Shown piece by piece: positions 7,198 through 10,667 of a stretch of 10,667 nucleotides of DNA; the first letter of the stretch is position 1, and each line of letters opens with the position of its first letter. Source of the DNA: Bacteroidaceae bacterium (GTDB taxonomy: Bacteria; Bacteroidota; Bacteroidia; Bacteroidales; Bacteroidaceae); the NCBI GenBank assembly GCA_028709135.1, contig JAQVXN010000039.1, positions 1-10,667 of the forward strand. Reading direction: 5' to 3'. The position numbers were made by a program, and so were the translations under genes. The notes under the pieces were generated by a model. That model saw only the letters and a program-made list of their open reading frames with translations. It was not told where the DNA came from and did not search any database.

Positions 7198-7577
7198 CCA
7201 GCTTTGATTGAGCATGTAAAAATTTGAAAAACACGATGGAATCAATTCTTTGAAAGCAACGAGTTTATTTTACGACCTGTATCTTCACAAAAAGGAAACT
7301 AAGATAAACAACAGACCCAGAGCTAAATTTAACCTTTCCTCCGCTAAACCTTCCAAACAAATCCGATAGATTCACTCAAAAATAGCTTCAAAAGACTTTC
7401 GATAAAAATTCCAAACGCCTTCATCATTTCCTCAACTTATATTTATACCTCATCGTTTGATTACAACTTCTATAAAAAGTATTTATCTTTACTACCAATT
7501 TACAATACAGGCTTACCCTTTTCATGTTTATAATTGAAAAATAAGGCAACAGTTCTTACTGTATGTCCAAAAAGTAG

Positions 7578-7585
7578 TATTTTTG
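7578..7585 (+). promoter_or_regulatory. Bacteroidetes-type promoter -7 box for the chromate-transporter pair
   Basis: TATTTTTG matches TAnnTTTG and lies 22 bp before the ATG at 7608, giving a predicted leader of about 15-18 nt that is A-rich (AATAAGAAAAAATACTA) and has no Shine-Dalgarno. The -33 element is not clear. Confidence 0.55.
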
Positions 7586-7607
7586 CCTCAAATAAGAAAA
7601 AATACTA

Positions 7608-8153
7608 ATGAACATCTATTGGGAAGGTTTCCGTACATTTTTCAAAATCGGCTGTTTTACGCTAGGTGGCGGTTATGCTATGATTCCTCTCATTGAAGAA
7701 GAAGTCGTAAACCGAAAAAAATGGCTTACGAAAGAAGACTTTCTAGATTTAATGGCGATTTCACAAACTTTACCTGGTGTTTTCGCCGTTAACTTCAGTA
7801 TTTATATAGGTTATAAGTTACGTAGGCTACGTGGCAGTTTGATTTTAGCTTTAGGAACTATTCTTCCAAGTTTTCTGATTATTTTGACTATTGCTATGTT
7901 TTTCGCCACTTTTGCTGATAATCAAATAATTGCTGCCATTTTTAAGGGGATACGCCCTGCAATTGTAGCGCTTATTGCAGCTCCATGTATCAATTTGGCC
8001 CGTGCAGCTCATATTAAGCTGACAAATGTATGGCTGCCTGTATTCACAGCCTTGGCAATCTGGATTTTTGGGGTTTCGCCAATCTATATTATAATTTTAG
8101 TTGCCGTTGGAGGTTTCCTTTATGGCAAACTCGTTCAACCTGATAACAAATAA
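7608..8153 (+). CDS. Short-chain chromate transporter (CHR family), first subunit
   Basis: A 181-residue hydrophobic protein of the CHR family in its half-length form. Key features are FKIGCFTLGGGYAM (12-25), a charged loop EEEVVNRKKWL (30-40), SQTLPGVFAVNFSIYIGY (52-69) and KGIRPAIVALIAAP (113-126), followed by further membrane helices. Short-chain CHR proteins usually occur as adjacent gene pairs whose products are thought to sit in opposite membrane orientation and work together, exporting chromate in the few characterised cases. In anaerobic gut-type bacteria the natural substrate is uncertain and could be another oxyanion. The partner gene begins 15 bp downstream. The start is supported by the promoter box at 7578-7585. 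Confidence 0.9.
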   Translation: MNIYWEGFRTFFKIGCFTLGGGYAMIPLIEEEVVNRKKWLTKEDFLDLMAISQTLPGVFAVNFSIYIGYKLRRLRGSLILALGTILPSFLIILTIAMFFATFADNQIIAAIFKGIRPAIVALIAAPCINLARAAHIKLTNVWLPVFTALAIWIFGVSPIYIIILVAVGGFLYGKLVQPDNK

Positions 8154-8168
8154 AAGCTACCACGTTCT

Positions 8169-8744
8169 ATGATCTATTTGCAACTCTTCATCGCATTTTT
8201 TAAAATTGGCCTTTTTGGTTTTGGAGGGGGTTATGCCATGCTTTCTCTTATTCAGGGTGAAGTTGTAACAGCTCACCATTGGATTTCTACTTCCCAATTT
8301 ACAGATATTGTAGCAATCAGCCAAATGACGCCGGGTCCTATTGGTATCAACTCTGCCACATATGTAGGTTATGCTGCCGCCTCTAATGCGGGATTCTCTA
8401 ACGGCATGGCTATTTTGGGGAGCGCAATGGCCACATTTGCAGTTGTACTTCCGTCTTTTCTCTTAATGATTTTCGTTATTAAGATTTTCCATAAATACCA
8501 CAACCATCCCGTTGTAAACACCATGCTTTCGGTTCTCCGCCCAACAGTTGTTGGTCTCATTGCCGCTGCAGCACTACTTTTGATGACACCAGAAAATTTC
8601 AGTACACCGAATGAATCTGCATGGCAATTCTATATCAGCATATTTCTTTTTTTAGTTACATTTCTCGGAACGCAAGTCATGCATATCAATCCTATTCGCA
8701 TGATCTGTTATTGCGGTTTTGCAGGCCTTCTACTTTATTATTGA
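8169..8744 (+). CDS. Short-chain chromate transporter (CHR family), second subunit
   Basis: A 191-residue paralogue of the preceding gene product. It carries FKIGLFGFGGGYAM (11-24), GEVVTAHHW (30-38), the canonical CHR motif SQMTPGPIGINSATYVGY (51-68) and LRPTVVGLIAAAALL (113-127). It matches the CHR consensus more closely than its partner, whose equivalent motif reads TLPGVFAVN. The 15-bp gap indicates one transcript and probably a heteromeric transporter. The gene ends 38 bp from the convergent VIT gene; no clear shared terminator hairpin is visible in that gap. Confidence 0.9.
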   Translation: MIYLQLFIAFFKIGLFGFGGGYAMLSLIQGEVVTAHHWISTSQFTDIVAISQMTPGPIGINSATYVGYAAASNAGFSNGMAILGSAMATFAVVLPSFLLMIFVIKIFHKYHNHPVVNTMLSVLRPTVVGLIAAAALLLMTPENFSTPNESAWQFYISIFLFLVTFLGTQVMHINPIRMICYCGFAGLLLYY

Positions 8745-8782
8745 TTATCTAAGACAAGAATAAGAAGGATCTCAGATTCACA

Positions 8783-9652
8783 TCACGCATCCACTCCAAC
8801 TAACAATTTGAGTAAATAGCCAACTATAAAGCTTATTCCAGCTACACTGAAACTCAAAATAGTCATTTCCCAAAAACGATGCCCGAACTTCTCATCACAA
8901 GCAATGGCATAATAATAGTTGAACACGAAAATTATCAATACTGCCATCATCAGCATAATGCCCAATGCTGCAAAAACATTGGAGAACATCACAAAAGGAG
9001 ACACGAGAAACACCACGGTCATGATATAAGCTAAGCCCGTATAAGCAGCTGATTTTCGAGGCTTCACATCTTCCTTCTTTTCTGCTCTAGTAGACAAATA
9101 CACCGAACAAGCCATCGACATCGCAGCAGAAATGCCTGTAATACTCCCGGTTAAGGCTATCAACATATGCTTATTCAGAGCCAACGTGAATCCAGCCAAA
9201 ACTCCTGTAAATTCCACTAAAGCATCATTAAGCCCTAATACAATAGCTCCGGTATAAGCTAATTTTTCTTCATTAATTAAATTGATAATACCTGCTTCGT
9301 CAGCTTCCGCATGATGAAGACTTTTCAATTCGGGTATTTCGTCAAAAAATTTATGATATTTAGGAACATCCCCGTTTCGTTCCATTAGCTTAACAGCAAA
9401 TGTCAAGCCTAATATCCGGGCCATCCAATAATACAAAAGATAACGCCATACAGGGATTTTTACACTCTGATTTGTTACACGGCGCACCGTATCATAATGC
9501 AGTTGTTCCGTATGCGCAATACGGTCTAAAGTCAACTTATTTTCTTTATCTCGATTGCATTTAGCCAACTGATGATATACCAGACTTTCCATTAATTCAT
9601 TTCTCTGAAAATGGAGCAAAGCTTTCAAGTCTTTTCCCGACAAATTTGTCAT
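8783..9652 (-). CDS. Ferritin-like/VIT1 (CCC1) family membrane protein, MbfA-like
   Basis: A 289-residue protein joining an N-terminal rubrerythrin/ferritin-like helical domain (about 1-125) to a C-terminal VIT1/CCC1 transporter domain (about 130-289). Candidate di-metal ligands in the first part are Glu19, the ExxH pair Glu49/His52, Glu91 and the HHAEADE segment at 113-119. The VIT part shows the hallmark GLNDALVEFTGVLAGF (140-155), SITGISAAMSMACSVYLSTRAE (170-191) and three further hydrophobic segments. Characterised relatives (MbfA, VIT1, CCC1) move Fe2+ or Mn2+ across membranes, and the ferritin-like part is thought to bind iron for delivery to the channel. Export of Fe/Mn is therefore the likely role. 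It starts 33 bp after the symporter gene on the same strand, so both may share a transcript. Confidence 0.87.
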   Translation of the reverse strand: MTNLSGKDLKALLHFQRNELMESLVYHQLAKCNRDKENKLTLDRIAHTEQLHYDTVRRVTNQSVKIPVWRYLLYYWMARILGLTFAVKLMERNGDVPKYHKFFDEIPELKSLHHAEADEAGIINLINEEKLAYTGAIVLGLNDALVEFTGVLAGFTLALNKHMLIALTGSITGISAAMSMACSVYLSTRAEKKEDVKPRKSAAYTGLAYIMTVVFLVSPFVMFSNVFAALGIMLMMAVLIIFVFNYYYAIACDEKFGHRFWEMTILSFSVAGISFIVGYLLKLLVGVDA

Positions 9653-9685
9653 TTCAATGAAGAATTATTTACTAAATTCAAACAA

Positions 9686-10667
9686 TTAGCAATATTGCCC
9701 CTGACGAGCTTTCTTAGAAGAAAGAATCCATAATCCTGCAAAAGTAAGCATTCCATTCAACATCAATAATTCATAGCCAAATTCATAGCCCGTTAACTTC
9801 GGTACAATAACAGAAATGGCATAACAAAGCAACGGAGACAAAATACAAACAATCGGTACAAAACGATCCTTTGGCAAACGTTTTGTAAACAGTCCAAAAG
9901 CGAAAAGTCCCAGCAACGGACCATAAGTATAAGAAGCCATGATATAGATAGCATCTATCACACTCGTACTATTCAGGGCCTTAAATATTAAGGTAAAAAC
10001 GACAAACGAAACCACGATACCTACATGCACCAGGCGACGAGTTCGTAAAGCACGTTTTTCCTCCATTCCTCGCTTTTCAATACCCAAAATATCAATGCAA
10101 AAAGAAGTTGTCAAAGCTGTTAATGCAGAATCTACGCTTGAAAAAGCTGCGGCTGTAATACCTAGAACAAAAAGGATGGTCACCCCATAACCAAAATAAC
10201 CGTTCTGCACCAACATAGGAAACAACATGTCAGTTTTTTCTGGTAATGGAACGCCTTGATGAAGAGAAAAAGTATATAGCAAAACGCCTAAGACAAGAAA
10301 AAGAAGATTTACGGGAACAAAACAGATTCCATACGTACACATATCTTTTTGTGCCTCTTTCAAGTTTTTACACGTCAAATTCTTCTGCATCATATCTTGA
10401 TCTAGGCCTGTCATCACAATAGCCACAAAAATGCCGCTCAAAAACTGTTTCCAAAACGCCTGCTTTGACATCCAATTATCAAAGACAAAAATGCGGCCAT
10501 AATTACTTTCACTCACTGTCTTACAAAGTCCGGAAAAATCCAGTCCCATTTGTTTGGAAATAAGTATCACCACCAAAACCAATGCGGAAAGCATACACAG
10601 CGTTTGCAACGAATCCGTATAGATCAATGTTCGTACTCCGGCACGGCGCGTATAAAGCCATACCAAA
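9686..10667 (-). CDS. Sodium:solute symporter family protein, 5' end outside the window
   Basis: The C-terminal roughly 326 residues of an SSS-family (TC 2.A.21) Na+-coupled symporter; the frame stays open to the right edge and no true start is visible. Family features in the fragment are GVRTLIYTDSLQ (10-21), GLDQDMMQKNLTCKNLKEAQ (87-106), AAAFSSVDSALTALTTSF (172-189), whose Ser176/Ser177 and Asp179 match the sodium-site helix, and YTYGPLLGLFAFGLFTKR (247-263). Family members take up sugars, sialic acid, proline, pantothenate or iodide; nothing here fixes the substrate. The whole protein is probably near 480-500 residues, so about 150-170 N-terminal residues are missing. The gene is followed after 33 bp by the VIT-family gene. 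Confidence 0.9.
   Translation of the reverse strand, partial: LVWLYTRRAGVRTLIYTDSLQTLCMLSALVLVVILISKQMGLDFSGLCKTVSESNYGRIFVFDNWMSKQAFWKQFLSGIFVAIVMTGLDQDMMQKNLTCKNLKEAQKDMCTYGICFVPVNLLFLVLGVLLYTFSLHQGVPLPEKTDMLFPMLVQNGYFGYGVTILFVLGITAAAFSSVDSALTALTTSFCIDILGIEKRGMEEKRALRTRRLVHVGIVVSFVVFTLIFKALNSTSVIDAIYIMASYTYGPLLGLFAFGLFTKRLPKDRFVPIVCILSPLLCYAISVIVPKLTGYEFGYELLMLNGMLTFAGLWILSSKKARQGQYC

Larger units (their letters stand above)
6678..7607. other. Long gene-free divergent region between EamA and chromate-transporter genes
   Basis: About 930 bp separate two divergent starts, far more than promoters need in this compact window. Outside the 21-bp repeat array (7120-7197), the inverted repeat at 6726-6766 and the two promoter boxes, I see only AT-rich sequence with stops in all frames and no RNA gene or riboswitch that I recognise. 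It may be a decayed gene or may carry an undescribed small RNA. Confidence 0.55.

Noticed and set aside
7120..7198. CRISPR array
   Set aside because: Units are contiguous at a 21-bp period and the T-rich stretches between cores are alike, so there are no unique spacers; no cas genes are nearby.
7182..7200. Intrinsic terminator at the final palindrome
   Set aside because: The perfect dyad is followed by CAGC on the plus strand and by a mixed AAAAG tract on the minus strand, without a T-run. Units 1-3 do precede T-rich runs on the plus strand, but their stems are only 4-5 bp.
8745..8782. Bidirectional terminator between convergent genes
   Set aside because: Possible TTAT/AATAA pairings contain mismatches and no GC-rich stem is present.
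10664..10666. Start codon of the symporter at the right edge
   Set aside because: The codon is TTG inside a continuing frame, and the fragment lacks the N-terminal helices of the family, so it is an internal leucine codon.

Overview
The window looks like chromosomal DNA from a low-GC member of the Bacteroidales (a Bacteroides, Parabacteroides or Porphyromonas relative). Three things point there. Gene starts lie just downstream of exact TAnnTTTG boxes, the Bacteroidetes -7 promoter element. Leaders are A-rich and mostly lack a Shine-Dalgarno site. The proteins are of Bacteroidales type: a TPR/beta-propeller/OmpA lipoprotein, a DAGQEGE-type TopB and a short-chain chromate transporter pair. The genus cannot be fixed from sequence reading alone.

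Layout. Positions 1-49 hold the first codons of a leftward gene with a CPxCG zinc-knuckle start, possibly a transposase, followed by about 370 bp without a convincing gene. Leftward from about 5680 runs a cluster: a FecE/BtuD-type ABC ATPase, DNA topoisomerase III overlapping it by 4 bp (ATGA), and a large PorE-like OmpA-family lipoprotein. A leftward EamA-type permease ends 100 bp upstream of that cluster. A gene-free stretch of about 930 bp (6678-7607) separates the EamA gene from two rightward short-chain chromate-transporter genes. These converge on a leftward ferritin-like/VIT1 membrane protein, which lies 33 bp behind the 3' part of a sodium:solute symporter running off the right edge.

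How the genes relate. Much of the content is transport and metal or ion handling: an ABC ATPase of the iron/cobalamin uptake class with no permease beside it, an EamA exporter-like permease, a CHR pair, a ferritin-like VIT protein for Fe/Mn, and an Na+ symporter. The PorE-like protein is an envelope component that probably anchors an outer-membrane assembly to peptidoglycan.

The least explained signal is in the middle of the gene-free stretch: an array of GC-rich dyads at an exact 21-bp period (7120-7197). It ends in a perfect 17-nt palindrome, and the dyad-flanking bases vary mostly in a pairing-preserving way. It could be a helically phased protein-binding array, a set of transcribed hairpins, or a heptad-repeat micro-ORF. 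I see no CRISPR array, tRNA, rRNA or recognisable defence system.
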